Shown here: piece by piece, positions 21,718-29,474 of the stretch
Numbering within the stretch: position 1 is the stretch's first letter
Layout: the number at the start of each line of letters is the position of its first letter
Origin: Candidatus Binatia bacterium
GTDB taxonomy: Bacteria; Eisenbacteria; RBG-16-71-46; SZUA-252
Direction: 5' to 3'
Length of the DNA: 37,057 bases
NCBI GenBank assembly: GCA_035631035.1
Contig: DASQJL010000118.1
Span: forward strand, 1-37,057
Notes under the pieces: generated by a model
The model's input: only the letters and a program-made list of their open reading frames with translations
Databases searched by the model: none
What the model was told of the DNA's origin: nothing
Position numbers and translations under genes: made by a program

Positions 21718-24564
21718 ATGAACGTCCTGTCGCACCGCCGTCCGGCAGCGCGGCTGCCGCGCCGCGCGCCCGCGCTCGCCTCGCTTCTCGCGCTCGCCGC
21801 TCTCGCGGCGACGGCGCCCGCGGCGTCCGCGAGCGTCAAGCCGCCGCAGATCAAGCTGGATTACGAGAAGTACACCCTTCCGAACGGTCTCGAAGTGATC
21901 CTTCGCGAGGATCATCGACTTCCGATCGTCGCCGTCAACACCTGGTACCACGTCGGACCCGCGAACGAAGCGGCCGGCCGAACCGGCTTTGCCCACCTCT
22001 TCGAGCACATGATGTTCCAGTCCTCGGGCCACGTGGGTGAGGACCAGTTCTGGAAGTACATGGAGGGCGCGGGCGCCTCGTTCATCAACGGGACCACCGA
22101 TTTCGACCGCACGAACTACATGGAGGACGTCCCCTCCAACCAGCTCGAGACGGCGCTCTGGCTGGAGAGCGACCGCATGGGCTTCCTTCAGGACCGCCTC
22201 ACGGCCGCCTCGCTCGCCAACCAGCAGGACGTCGTGCGCAACGAGCGGCGGCAGAGCGTCGAGAACGCCCCGTACCAGATCGTCGAGGAGGCGATGTGGC
22301 ACATGATGTTCCCCCAGGGCCATCCCTACTACGCGTGGGTGATCGGCTCGCACGAGGACATCCAGGCCGCCAAGATCGAGGATGTGAAAGCGTTCTTCAA
22401 GCAGTACTACACGCCGAACAACGCATCCCTCGTCATCGTCGGCGACATCGACCGCGTCAAGACCAAGAAGCTCATCGAGAAGTACTACGGCACGATCCCC
22501 CGCGGCCCGGCCGTGCCTCCCATCACCGCGACCACGCCGCCGCTCACGTCCGAGCAGCGGGCCGTGATCACCGACAAGGTCGAGCTGCCGCGGGTCTACT
22601 TCTCCTGGTTCACGCCCCCCATCTTCAAGCCGGGCGACGCCGACGCGCAGATCGCCGCGGACATCCTGGGCGGCGGCAAGGCGAGCCGGCTGTACAAGAC
22701 GCTCGTGTACGAGAAGCAGATCGCGCAGGACGTGAGCGTCTCCCAGAACTCCTACCAGCTCGGGTCGGTCTTCACGTTGCAGATCACGGTGAAGCCGGGG
22801 CACACCCCCGAGGAGGCGGAGAAGGCGGCGCAGGAAGTACTCGACGCGTTCAAGGCCGAGGGGCCGACGCAGGCCGAGATCGACGCCGCCCAGAATTCCA
22901 CCTATTCCGGAATCGTCACCAGCCTCGAGAACCTGGGCGGCTTCGACGGCATCGCGAACCGGATGAATCAGTACAACCAGTTCACGAAGAATCCGGGCTA
23001 TCTGAACCAGGACCTGGCCCGCTACGCGGCGGTCACCCCCGCCACGGCGAAGAAGTTCGCGCAGGATTACCTGAAGAACGACGCGCGCGTGGTGATCTAC
23101 GGCGTCCCGGGAGACAAGAAGCTTCCGCCGAATCCGACGGCGCCGCCCAAGCCGACGGGCGAGGAAGCCAAGATCGAGTCCGGCGAGCCGTGGCGCAACA
23201 CGGTGCCGACGGCCGGTCCGGTCTCCAAGGCCGCGCTCCCGACGCCGAGGCGCTTCACGCTGCCGAACGGACTCCAGGTCTACCTGGTCGAGTCGCACAA
23301 CCTGCCGGTCGTGGCCGCGAACCTCGTGCTCCGCTCCGGATCCGCGGCGGATCCGAAGGACGCTCCGGGCCTCGCCGGCTTCACCGCCTCCATGCTCGAC
23401 GAAGGAACCGAGTCGATGGACGCGCTCGGGATTGCCAATCGGATGTATGCGCTCGGGGCCACCCTGAACACCGGCTCCTCGTCCGACGCGTCCAATGCCA
23501 GCGTCCGCTCGCTCAAGCAGAACGCCCGCGCGGCGATGGACGTGCTGGGCGACGTGGTTCTCCGGCCCGGGTTCCCTTCCAAGGAAGTGGACCGGGTCCG
23601 GAACGACCGCCTCACCTCGCTTCTCCAGCAGCGCGACCAGCCGTTCCAGACGGCGATCCGGGTCATGAACGCCTCGCTCTACGGCCCCATGCACCCCTAC
23701 GGCCACACGGCCCTGGGGACGGAGGAGTCGCTCAAGAAGATCTCGCGTGACGATCTGGTCTCGTTCTACAAGGGCGCCTACGGCCCGAAGAACGCGGCGC
23801 TCGTCATGGTCGGCGACGTCACCGAAGCCGAGGCCAAGAAGCTCGCGGCCGACGTCTTCGGCGCCTGGAAGGGCCAAGGCGGCGAGTCGCCGCTGCCGCC
23901 CGAGGGCGCCACGGCCACCTCGCGGGTCATCATCGTGGACAAGCCGGAGTCGCCGCAGACCGCGGTGCTCGCCGGCCAGGTCGGCGTGGCCCGTTCCAAT
24001 CCCGACTACGAGAAGCTGGACGTCATGAACACGGTGCTCGGCGGGATGTTCTCGAGCCGGATCAACCTGAACCTCCGCGAGGACAAGGGCTATTCGTACG
24101 GCGCCTTCTCCTTCATCGGTCAGAACCGGGGCGTGGGTCCCGTCATGGCGGGCGCCGCCGTTCGCGCCGACGCCACGGGCCCTTCGATCGACGAGATCCT
24201 CAAGGAAGTCGCGCGGATGAGGGACGCGGGCGTCACCGACGACGAGCTCAAGATGGCGAAGGACTCGATGGTGCGCTCGCTTCCGGCCAACTTCGAAACG
24301 ACCTTCAGCACGGCGGGCACGCTGGCGCAGATCTACATGTACGACCTGGCGCTGGATTACTACCAGACGCTCCCCTCCCGCATCGAGGCGATGACGAAGG
24401 ACGACGTGGGCGCGGTCGCGAAGAAGTACCTCACGCCCGATCGCATGCTGATCGTGGCCGTGGGTGACAAGAAGGTCATCGAGCCGCAGATCTCGAAGCT
24501 CTCGCTCGGTTCCATCGCCTACAGGGACGCCGACGGGAAGGATATTGCGGCGAGCGCTCCCTGA
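21718..24564 (+). CDS. M16 family zinc peptidase, fused active and inactive modules, secreted
   Basis: A 948-residue exported protein. Residues 1-39 form a signal peptide (RR-rich start, LASLLALAALAATAPAASA). The first M16 module has the inverted zinc motif FAHLFEHMMF (H93, E96, H97) with the third ligand E176 in VRNERRQSVE. A linker rich in Pro and Lys lies near residue 475-510. The second module has the same fold pattern (FTLPNGLQVYLVESHNLPVV), but the HxxEH position reads FTASMLDEG and cannot bind zinc. Its substrate-holding REDKGYSYG remains. This arrangement is known in PqqL-like and other large M16 peptidases. It probably degrades peptides in the periplasm. AAGGAG lies seven bases before the ATG at 21718. 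Strong hairpins follow the stop. Confidence 0.93.
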   Translation: MNVLSHRRPAARLPRRAPALASLLALAALAATAPAASASVKPPQIKLDYEKYTLPNGLEVILREDHRLPIVAVNTWYHVGPANEAAGRTGFAHLFEHMMFQSSGHVGEDQFWKYMEGAGASFINGTTDFDRTNYMEDVPSNQLETALWLESDRMGFLQDRLTAASLANQQDVVRNERRQSVENAPYQIVEEAMWHMMFPQGHPYYAWVIGSHEDIQAAKIEDVKAFFKQYYTPNNASLVIVGDIDRVKTKKLIEKYYGTIPRGPAVPPITATTPPLTSEQRAVITDKVELPRVYFSWFTPPIFKPGDADAQIAADILGGGKASRLYKTLVYEKQIAQDVSVSQNSYQLGSVFTLQITVKPGHTPEEAEKAAQEVLDAFKAEGPTQAEIDAAQNSTYSGIVTSLENLGGFDGIANRMNQYNQFTKNPGYLNQDLARYAAVTPATAKKFAQDYLKNDARVVIYGVPGDKKLPPNPTAPPKPTGEEAKIESGEPWRNTVPTAGPVSKAALPTPRRFTLPNGLQVYLVESHNLPVVAANLVLRSGSAADPKDAPGLAGFTASMLDEGTESMDALGIANRMYALGATLNTGSSSDASNASVRSLKQNARAAMDVLGDVVLRPGFPSKEVDRVRNDRLTSLLQQRDQPFQTAIRVMNASLYGPMHPYGHTALGTEESLKKISRDDLVSFYKGAYGPKNAALVMVGDVTEAEAKKLAADVFGAWKGQGGESPLPPEGATATSRVIIVDKPESPQTAVLAGQVGVARSNPDYEKLDVMNTVLGGMFSSRINLNLREDKGYSYGAFSFIGQNRGVGPVMAGAAVRADATGPSIDEILKEVARMRDAGVTDDELKMAKDSMVRSLPANFETTFSTAGTLAQIYMYDLALDYYQTLPSRIEAMTKDDVGAVAKKYLTPDRMLIVAVGDKKVIEPQISKLSLGSIAYRDADGKDIAASAP

Positions 24565-24565
24565 T

Positions 24566-24587
24566 CCGCTCCGCCGCAGCGGAGCGG
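24566..24587 (+). terminator. first hairpin after the M16 gene
   Basis: CCGCTCCG and CGGAGCGG form a perfect 8-bp stem with a six-base loop, starting two bases after the stop codon. No T tract follows directly. Confidence 0.4.
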
Positions 24588-24608
24588 AACTCCAGTTCTT
24601 CCAAGCAA

Positions 24609-24632
24609 GGGCCGCCCTCCGGGGCGGCCCTT
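24609..24632 (+). terminator. second hairpin after the M16 gene, terminator-like
   Basis: GGGCCGCCC, a TCCG loop and GGGCGGCCC form a perfect 9-bp stem followed by only two T residues. It is probably the transcription end of the M16 gene. The rest of the 332-base gap (24565-24896) holds an inverted repeat and a -24/-12 promoter. Confidence 0.55.
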
Positions 24633-24636
24633 CGCG

Positions 24637-24660
24637 TGTCAGCTCCGTCAGGTGCTGACA
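24637..24660. repeat. inverted repeat far upstream of Hsp20 module 1, possible activator site
   Basis: TGTCAGC, a ten-base spacer and GCTGACA form a perfect 7-bp inverted repeat about 160 bases upstream of the -24 element. That is the usual distance for a sigma-54 enhancer-binding protein. No exact match was seen upstream of module 2. Confidence 0.35.
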
Positions 24661-24788
24661 TGACAGAACGGCGGGACTAGGCCAGCGACCGCCCTTACCC
24701 TCTGCCCCGCCATCCCGCGCCATATCGACCCACCCCCACAGATCTGCGCATGCGGACGCACTCCACGGAAACAGCGCTCGACCACCCC

Positions 24789-24809
24789 GCGGCGCGCTTC
24801 GCGCGCCGC
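24789..24809. repeat. inverted repeat adjacent to promoter of Hsp20 module 1
   Basis: GCGGCGCGC, a TTC centre and GCGCGCCGC form a perfect 9-bp inverted repeat. Its 7-bp core ends ten bases before the GG of the -24 box, the same distance as a different repeat in module 2. Confidence 0.55.
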
Positions 24810-24816
24810 AATTAGA

Positions 24817-24832
24817 GGGCACACCTCTTGCA
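24817..24832 (+). promoter_or_regulatory. sigma-54-type (-24/-12) promoter of Hsp20 module 1
   Basis: GGGCACACCTCTTGCA has GG and GC ten bases apart, GGCAC at -24 and TTGCA at -12, against the consensus TGGCAC-N5-TTGCW. Expected transcription start is near 24842, 55 bases before the first ATG. The second module has the same element. Confidence 0.65.
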
Positions 24833-24896
24833 GCCAACCGAGCGCACTGCATTCCGCCAATCGAAGACGCGCAGCCCTTCGAACGAAGGAGATCGC

Positions 24897-25097
24897 ATGA
24901 GCACGCCGCGCACGCGGCCGGAAGCGCCGGCCCGAACCGATCCCGGCCCAAGGGAACGCCTGGCCCTCCTCGAACCCGCGGCCGCTGGTTCCCGGAGCGA
25001 CGCCGAGCTGCACCGGGCCATCGAGTCCGCCGCGACGCGGCTCCTGGGCCTTGCTCTGGCGCGAAGCGCCGAGGAGCGGGACCCCGACGAAGAATGA
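24897..25097 (+). CDS. small helical protein, first gene of Hsp20 module 1
   Basis: A 66-residue protein of unknown family. The first ~30 residues are Pro/Arg-rich and probably disordered. The rest forms one amphipathic helix (DAELHRAIESAATRLLGLAL) and an acidic end (EERDPDEE). The start at 24897 is set by AAGGAGA six bases upstream. Its partner at 29475-29648 shares the pattern AEL-x3-IE-x4-RL-x2-L-x-L and an acidic tail at the same place in the second module, so it is a real gene in spite of its size. It lies 16 bp before hsp20. It may bind the chaperone or the third protein as a small adaptor; that is inference. Confidence 0.65.
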   Translation: MSTPRTRPEAPARTDPGPRERLALLEPAAAGSRSDAELHRAIESAATRLLGLALARSAEERDPDEE

Positions 25098-25113
25098 AGC
25101 GAAGGAGGTACTC

Positions 25114-25653
25114 ATGACGAACGAGACCCAGACCATCGACGGCGCCATCGAGCAGGTGGAGCGGCTCTACGAGTCGGTCACCGGCCGCGAAGCGCCCACG
25201 CTGGAAGAGAAACCCTACGCGATCATTCCGCCCGAAAAGGTGCCCGAGGAGCACGTTCAGGAGCAGGTGGACCGCCTGATCCAGACGCTCGCGCAGTTCT
25301 CGGGCAAATCCGAGGCCGAACCGGAATGGAAGCCTCCGATCGCGCTCTGGGAGGGTCGCAACGAAGTTCGGATCGTGGTCGATCTCCCGGGAGTGGAGCG
25401 GGACGCGGTGCGCGTGGCAGTCAGCCGCGGCATGCTCGAGCTCACCGGGACCCGGCTGTTGCGCCCTGCCGAGGACGATTCGATCAAGCTCCGCTACGCG
25501 GAGCACCCGTACGGCAAGTTCCGCCGGACGATGCCCCTGCCTCACGGCGCCAAGGTCGAGCAGCTGAAGGCCGAGATGAGGTCCGGGGTGCTGGAGCTTC
25601 GCATCCCGAGGGAAGCCGAGATCGTCGAGATCAAGACCGTGACCGTCGGCTGA
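25114..25653 (+). CDS. hsp20: Hsp20/alpha-crystallin small heat-shock protein with distinct N-terminal region (copy 1)
   Basis: A 179-residue ATP-independent chaperone. The alpha-crystallin domain is residues about 73-166, with VVDLPGVERDAVRV, HPYGKFRRTMPLP and the family signature A-x4-GVLELRIP (AEMRSGVLEL). The C-terminal tail has VTV in place of the usual I-x-I assembly motif. Residues 10-58 are not the usual variable sHsp arm. They read as a defined region with IEQVERLYESVTG and PPEKVPEEHVQEQVDRL, nearly identical in the second copy. GAAGGAGG lies before the ATG at 25114. Second gene of the module, driven by the -24/-12 promoter. It should hold unfolding proteins, probably in the cytoplasm under stress; the N-terminal region may recruit the partner proteins. 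Confidence 0.92.
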   Translation: MTNETQTIDGAIEQVERLYESVTGREAPTLEEKPYAIIPPEKVPEEHVQEQVDRLIQTLAQFSGKSEAEPEWKPPIALWEGRNEVRIVVDLPGVERDAVRVAVSRGMLELTGTRLLRPAEDDSIKLRYAEHPYGKFRRTMPLPHGAKVEQLKAEMRSGVLELRIPREAEIVEIKTVTVG

Positions 25654-25665
25654 ACGGAGCAGGTC

Positions 25666-26271
25666 ATGACCCGTCATCCCAGAAAACGAACACCACCGCC
25701 ACGGAAGGCCGCCGACCCGGCACCACGGGCCCCTGGCGGCGCACGCAAGGAGGAATCCATGGAAGCAAAGGTCGATGTCCGGAAGCTCCAGATTCTCAAT
25801 GACCGGATCAATCAGACGATCGACGCCCTGAGCCAAGTCCGTCTCTCGGTCCATGGCCTCGGGCACACGGGGGTTCCCACGCCGATGTTCCATCCGTTCA
25901 GCGCCTACACCCAGGGATTGGGAGTGCCGACGATTCCGAACTTCCCGGGCATCCCCTCGTTCCCGCCGGTTTCGCCGTACAGCATGATTCCGCCGGTTCC
26001 GGGCCCGATCGGGCTGTCGCACACGCCGTTCAACCCGCTCGTGAACCCGCTCTTCAACCTTCCGACGCCCTACACCACCCCGTTCGTCAACCCGATGATC
26101 CCGCCGGTTCCGACCCCGGGCATCACGCCGAACTGGGCTCCGACGCCGTGGACGGGCTTCGGCGGCGGGCTGTTCCACACGCCGATCGATCCCATCGAGC
26201 TGAAGCTGATGGAAATGAGGGCTCTCGATCCGATCCGGATCCGGGAGACCTTCCCGTTCGTCATCTACTAG
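25666..26271 (+). CDS. uncharacterised protein with conserved ends and Pro/Asn/Phe-rich core (module 1, third gene)
   Basis: A protein of 201 residues from ATG 25666, or 170 from the internal ATG at 25759. The extension (residues 1-31) is Arg/Lys/Pro-rich. The next ~37 residues, beginning MEAKVDVRKLQILNDRINQ, form a helix nearly identical to that of copy 2. The middle (~95 residues) is low complexity with many Pro, Asn, Phe, Thr and Met and repeated IPPVP and NPL units. The final ~36 residues, GGGLFHTP to TFPFVIY, are again conserved with copy 2. No signal peptide, membrane helix or known domain is seen. Both starts have ribosome sites, so two forms may be made. It lies 12 bp after hsp20 and ends before a strong terminator. 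I do not recognise the family. Confidence 0.75.
   Translation: MTRHPRKRTPPPRKAADPAPRAPGGARKEESMEAKVDVRKLQILNDRINQTIDALSQVRLSVHGLGHTGVPTPMFHPFSAYTQGLGVPTIPNFPGIPSFPPVSPYSMIPPVPGPIGLSHTPFNPLVNPLFNLPTPYTTPFVNPMIPPVPTPGITPNWAPTPWTGFGGGLFHTPIDPIELKLMEMRALDPIRIRETFPFVIY
25747..25759 (+). promoter_or_regulatory. internal ribosome binding site in the third gene of module 1
   Basis: AAGGAGG stands five bases before the in-frame ATG at 25759, a better site than the one for the upstream ATG at 25666. The matching place in module 2 also has a site and an ATG. Confidence 0.6.
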
Positions 26272-26316
26272 GAGGGGCTTGAAGAACCAAGGCTTGGGCC
26301 GGGCCGGTGCGGCCAA

Positions 26317-26350
26317 GGGGGCGGGCGCTCAGCGTCCGCCCCCTCTTTTT
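26317..26350 (+). terminator. rho-independent terminator of Hsp20 module 1
   Basis: GGGGGCGG pairs with CCGCCCCC and, past a G-T pair, CGCT pairs with AGCG around a one-base loop, followed by TCTTTTT. It lies 45 bases after the stop codon and before the end of the convergent protease gene. Confidence 0.85.
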
Positions 26351-26382
26351 GTGACGGGAGCAGCGCGACGGCCGGCGTGCGC

Positions 26383-28326
26383 CTAGAGAAGCTCGACCTC
26401 GCCGAGCACGATGCGCACCGCCTCGTCGAGGTCGGAGGCGTAGCGGACGATCTCGGCCTGGATCGTGAGCGGAACGAGGCTGCTGCGCTCGAGAATCGGC
26501 CGGTTTCCGGTGGGCACGACGATCATCGCGAGGTTGCGGTGGTAGGCCGCGTTCACCTTCTGCTCGACGTCCCCCACCGTGCGCACGGTGAGCACGTCGT
26601 GCGCGTCGGTGACCAGGACGCCGGTGAGCGCCACGTCCTGCCGGATCGGGCGCTGCAGGAATTGCGACAGGAAGGCGAGCGCGGTGGGAAGCCCCGCGGA
26701 GGTGCCGCCCGAGGGCTCGTCCTCCTTCGTCACCTTGTAGCCGTAGTGGTAATCCATGATGTCGCGCGTCAGGTGCGGGAACATCGACTGGGCGTATTCC
26801 CGGACCGCGATGAACGTGTTCCGCACGCTGTCGCGCATCTCGGGCGTGAGGTTGCCCAGGATATCGTCCCGCTGCAGCGAGCCGCCCCGTCCCGGAGACG
26901 CCATCTCCCGCGTGGCCCAGATCTCGTGGATCAGGCCGTGCACCGTGCCCGCGAAGCGATACGTCGCCGCCGAGAGCACCCGTCCGATCGCCTGGCTCCG
27001 CTCGCGCGCGGTGCGCTCGAGCGCCGCCGCGCGATCCGCGAACTGCTTCTGCTGGTCGGCGCCGCGGTTCATGAGCCCGAAGAGGACGGAGAGCTGTCTC
27101 CAGAGCCGGTAGTCCACGGGGCTGTCGTGCACCGCCCGCTCCAGCGCCTGGAGCGATTCGGCGAGCACGGCCGGCTCCTGGAACACGGCCGCGATCGCCT
27201 TCGAGGGCGTGGCCGCCTGCCGCTCGAGGAGCCACGCGATCACGTTCAGATCCGCGGGGTCGGCGCGCAGCACCTTGACGTAGCCCTCGACCGCCCGGTC
27301 GGCGCGTCCGTTTCCGTTCTCCAGCGCCTCGAGGTCGGCGAGGTACTTGAGATCGAGCACCTCCGGCGCGACCGAAAACCCGCGCCGCGCCTCGACCGCG
27401 TCGCCGCGGATGGCGTGCGCGATCGCGGTCTCGCGCCGCGAGGCGTCCGGCGGAGCGTCCATGGACGGCACGTGGACCTGGCGGAGCCGCTCGATCGGGA
27501 GGAAGCGGCGCGAGGCCACGGCGAGCAGGTCGTCGAACCCGGCGCGGTGCATCATCCGGCGATAGGCGGTCAGGTGGCGCTGCTCGTACTCGGCGGCGGC
27601 TTCCGACTCGCCGAGACGATGATGGAGCATGGCGAGGCGGCCGAGGACGACGGTGCCGTCGGCCCCGTTCAGGAGATAGCGGCAGATGTTCACGGCCGCC
27701 TCCAGGCTCGGGCGCGTGCCGATCTTCTCGTACAGCGCGACCAGCGCCATCAGGCGGTCGATATCGGTCTCGAAGCCGCGCTCCAGCCCGAGCCGCTCGA
27801 GGATCTCGCAGGCCTGCTGCAGCTGTCCGGTGAGCTCGTGGATCCACGATTCCGCGAGCACCGCCAGCTTGTAGACCGAGGTGTCGGTGTCCTTGTGGCG
27901 CGCCGCGACGCGCCGGCAGGTCGCCTCCGCCTCGGTGGGGTGGCGGTTCACGAACTGGCGGAACGCCTCTTCGAGGGCCAGGTAGGCGGTGGGCTTCTTC
28001 ACGAGCTGGAATTGGCCGAGGGCGAGGAACTCCCCCGCGCCGTGCACGGGGTCCTGGGCCATGTGGAGCATCGATTCGAGGTGCATGCGCCCCTGCTCGC
28101 CCGAGATGGACCTCCGGGACTGGAGCTGGGCGGAGCAGGCGACGGCCAGCGAGAGCTGGCCGCGCATGTGCTTGATCTTCGTGAAGAGGCTCAGCGCCTC
28201 GAGATGCTCGGGGGTCTCCTCGAGGATCTCGGCGACCTCGAGCTCGGCGCGCTGCAGCTCGCGCATCTCGACCAGGACCTTCGCGTAGCGAAGGCGGTCT
28301 TGCGTGACGAACGTGGCCAGTTCCAC
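26383..28326 (-). CDS. TPR-repeat protein with C-terminal Lon-type (S16) protease domain, no ATPase
   Basis: A 647-residue protein. Residues 1 to about 400 are helical repeats of TPR type (YAKVLVEMRELQRAELEVAEIL, EHLEALSLFTKIK and more). The last ~190 residues match the Lon proteolytic domain. The catalytic serine is S543 in GGTSAGLPTALAFL and the lysine K590 in VGDVEQKVNAA, followed by IVVPTGN as in Lon. There is no Walker A or B motif, so the usual AAA+ unfoldase is missing and the TPR part may select substrates. It starts with GTG at 28326, with TAGAAT exactly six bases upstream. It lies between the two Hsp20 modules on the opposite strand. It would be a cytoplasmic protease for already unfolded or chaperone-held protein. 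Confidence 0.82.
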   Translation of the reverse strand: MELATFVTQDRLRYAKVLVEMRELQRAELEVAEILEETPEHLEALSLFTKIKHMRGQLSLAVACSAQLQSRRSISGEQGRMHLESMLHMAQDPVHGAGEFLALGQFQLVKKPTAYLALEEAFRQFVNRHPTEAEATCRRVAARHKDTDTSVYKLAVLAESWIHELTGQLQQACEILERLGLERGFETDIDRLMALVALYEKIGTRPSLEAAVNICRYLLNGADGTVVLGRLAMLHHRLGESEAAAEYEQRHLTAYRRMMHRAGFDDLLAVASRRFLPIERLRQVHVPSMDAPPDASRRETAIAHAIRGDAVEARRGFSVAPEVLDLKYLADLEALENGNGRADRAVEGYVKVLRADPADLNVIAWLLERQAATPSKAIAAVFQEPAVLAESLQALERAVHDSPVDYRLWRQLSVLFGLMNRGADQQKQFADRAAALERTARERSQAIGRVLSAATYRFAGTVHGLIHEIWATREMASPGRGGSLQRDDILGNLTPEMRDSVRNTFIAVREYAQSMFPHLTRDIMDYHYGYKVTKEDEPSGGTSAGLPTALAFLSQFLQRPIRQDVALTGVLVTDAHDVLTVRTVGDVEQKVNAAYHRNLAMIVVPTGNRPILERSSLVPLTIQAEIVRYASDLDEAVRIVLGEVELL

Positions 28327-28332
28327 GGCCTG

Positions 28333-28338
28333 ATTCTA
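28333..28338 (-). promoter_or_regulatory. -10 element TAGAAT, leaderless geometry, for the Lon-like gene
   Basis: TAGAAT on the minus strand (5 of 6 to TATAAT) is followed by six bases and the GTG at 28326. A GGAG overlaps the region 5' of the box and is too distant to act as a ribosome site. Confidence 0.45.
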
Positions 28339-28372
28339 CTCCAAGCGGCGCCGCGCGCCAGCGAGGGCTTCG

Positions 28373-28900
28373 CTACGTGCCGGAGCCCCCGGGCGCCGGC
28401 GTGCCCACGGGCATGCCCTTGTGCCGCGCCAGGAAATCCTCGATGAAGAGAAGCCCCTGCTCTCCGGCGCGCCGCACCATGCTGAGGAGCATGTCCATGC
28501 TCGAGACCTCCTCGAGCTGCTCGGCGACGAACCACTGGAGGAAGTTCCGCGACGTGTGGTCGTTCTCGGCGATCGCGAGATCCACGAGGCCGTTGATCTG
28601 CTTGGTCACCGTGACCTCCCAGTCCAGGGAGAGCTGCACGGCCTCCTGGGCGTTCGCGAACGAGGGACGCGGCGCGGCGATCGCCGGAATGGCCACCGAG
28701 CCGCCGGCGTCGACCACGTAGCTCACGATCTTGAGGGCATGGACCTTCTCTTCTTCGGCCTGCCGGTAGAAGTGTTTCGATAGTTCGGGAAGATTTTCCC
28801 TTCCGAAGTGCGACGCGATCTGCACGTACTGGAGAAAGGCCCCGAATTCGTTTCCGATCTGAGTATTCAGCGCGGCGACCATCTTCTGGCTGATGAGCAT
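28373..28900 (-). CDS. ftn: ferritin (non-heme, FtnA-like)
   Basis: A 175-residue iron-storage protein forming a 24-subunit shell in the cytoplasm. The ferroxidase ligands fall one residue after the E. coli FtnA numbering: E18 in GNEFGAF, E51 and H54 in EEEKVHA, E95 in DWEVTV, with Q128 and E131 in AEQLEEV. The four-helix pattern and the fifth helix (RRAGEQGLLFIEDFLARH) are complete. A short Gly/Pro end follows. GGGAG stands six bases before the ATG at 28900. The gene is upstream of the Lon-like gene on the same strand (46-bp gap) and divergent from Hsp20 module 2. Iron storage here fits a role against oxidative stress. The promoter is unclear; see the TTGACA box upstream. Confidence 0.94.
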   Translation of the reverse strand: MLISQKMVAALNTQIGNEFGAFLQYVQIASHFGRENLPELSKHFYRQAEEEKVHALKIVSYVVDAGGSVAIPAIAAPRPSFANAQEAVQLSLDWEVTVTKQINGLVDLAIAENDHTSRNFLQWFVAEQLEEVSSMDMLLSMVRRAGEQGLLFIEDFLARHKGMPVGTPAPGGSGT

Positions 28901-29010
28901 CGTGTCTCCCGGGAGCTGCCGGCGGCGCTCCGCATTTCTACGAGGTTCGTCCGTACCGGCACGATGGGAAGGCCAAGGGACCGGATACTTGTGCCGCAGT
29001 GGCGCGATGT

Positions 29011-29032
29011 TGTCAAGCGGGCGGAAGCCCGC
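29011..29032 (-). promoter_or_regulatory. TTGACA box joined to a perfect inverted repeat, upstream of ferritin
   Basis: On the minus strand GCGGGC-TTCC-GCCCGC is followed directly by TTGACA. The -10 region 17 bases on (CACAAG) is poor, so an activator at the repeat is possible. The whole gap 28901-29474 contains no gene besides its promoters. Confidence 0.35.
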
Positions 29033-29241
29033 GCATCGCGACATGGCGATCCGCAACGTACACGGTTTCACCTTTCGGTGTGCAAAAGTGTGCGCGTCGC
29101 CGCGCGCGGGAACGAGCCATGTCGTGTCGACCGCGATCACCGCCATCGCGCAACGCGCGTGCGCGCTCTTTCGAGAATGCGCGACAATTCCTTGCTCACG
29201 CTTCGTTTTCCCGCCGAAACCGGATTCATCGACCGGTGTTT

Positions 29242-29294
29242 CTCCGAGCGTCGGAGCGGACGTCGTCTCGGGGGACGACGCCGCACACGGCGTC
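29242..29294. repeat. three stacked inverted repeats upstream of Hsp20 module 2 promoter
   Basis: CTCCGA-gcg-TCGGAG (29242-29256), CGTCGTC-N6-GACGACG (29261-29280) and GACGCCG-caca-CGGCGTC (29277-29294). The last ends ten bases before the GG of the -24 box, exactly as the repeat in module 1 does. The second and third share bases, so they are alternative structures or overlapping sites. Confidence 0.55.
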
Positions 29295-29303
29295 GCGTGT
29301 TGA

Positions 29304-29319
29304 GGGCATACGACTTGCA
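29304..29319 (+). promoter_or_regulatory. sigma-54-type (-24/-12) promoter of Hsp20 module 2
   Basis: GGGCATACGACTTGCA has GG and GC ten bases apart and a full TTGCA at -12; the -24 box is GGCAT in place of GGCAC. Start expected near 29329, giving a leader of about 146 bases. Confidence 0.62.
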
Positions 29320-29474
29320 CGTTTTTTCATCCGCAGTTCCGAATGACAAACGACGTTGTGGGACGCTTCGCGGATCGGAATGAATTCTGTCACCTGTCCG
29401 TGAAGCCGACGCAGGCGCACACCACCGTGCGCCGGACGCCCCGGGCATCGAGCCCGGGAGGAAGTGAGCGCATC

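Noticed and set aside
21673-26316. 1547-codon open frame on the minus strand
   Set aside because: It runs opposite the M16 peptidase, Hsp20 and third module genes, all of which have clear family motifs or paralogues. The translation is rich in Arg, His and Asp with no domain, as is typical of antisense frames in GC-rich coding DNA.
26377-28446. 689-codon plus-strand frame opposite the Lon-like gene
   Set aside because: Antisense shadow; the minus strand carries TPR and Lon motifs with catalytic residues.
24700-29470. CIRCE (HrcA) or classical sigma-32 promoter upstream of the Hsp20 genes
   Set aside because: No TTAGCACTC/GAGTGCTAA repeat and no CTTGAAA/CCCCAT pair at proper spacing was found; the -24/-12 elements are better supported.
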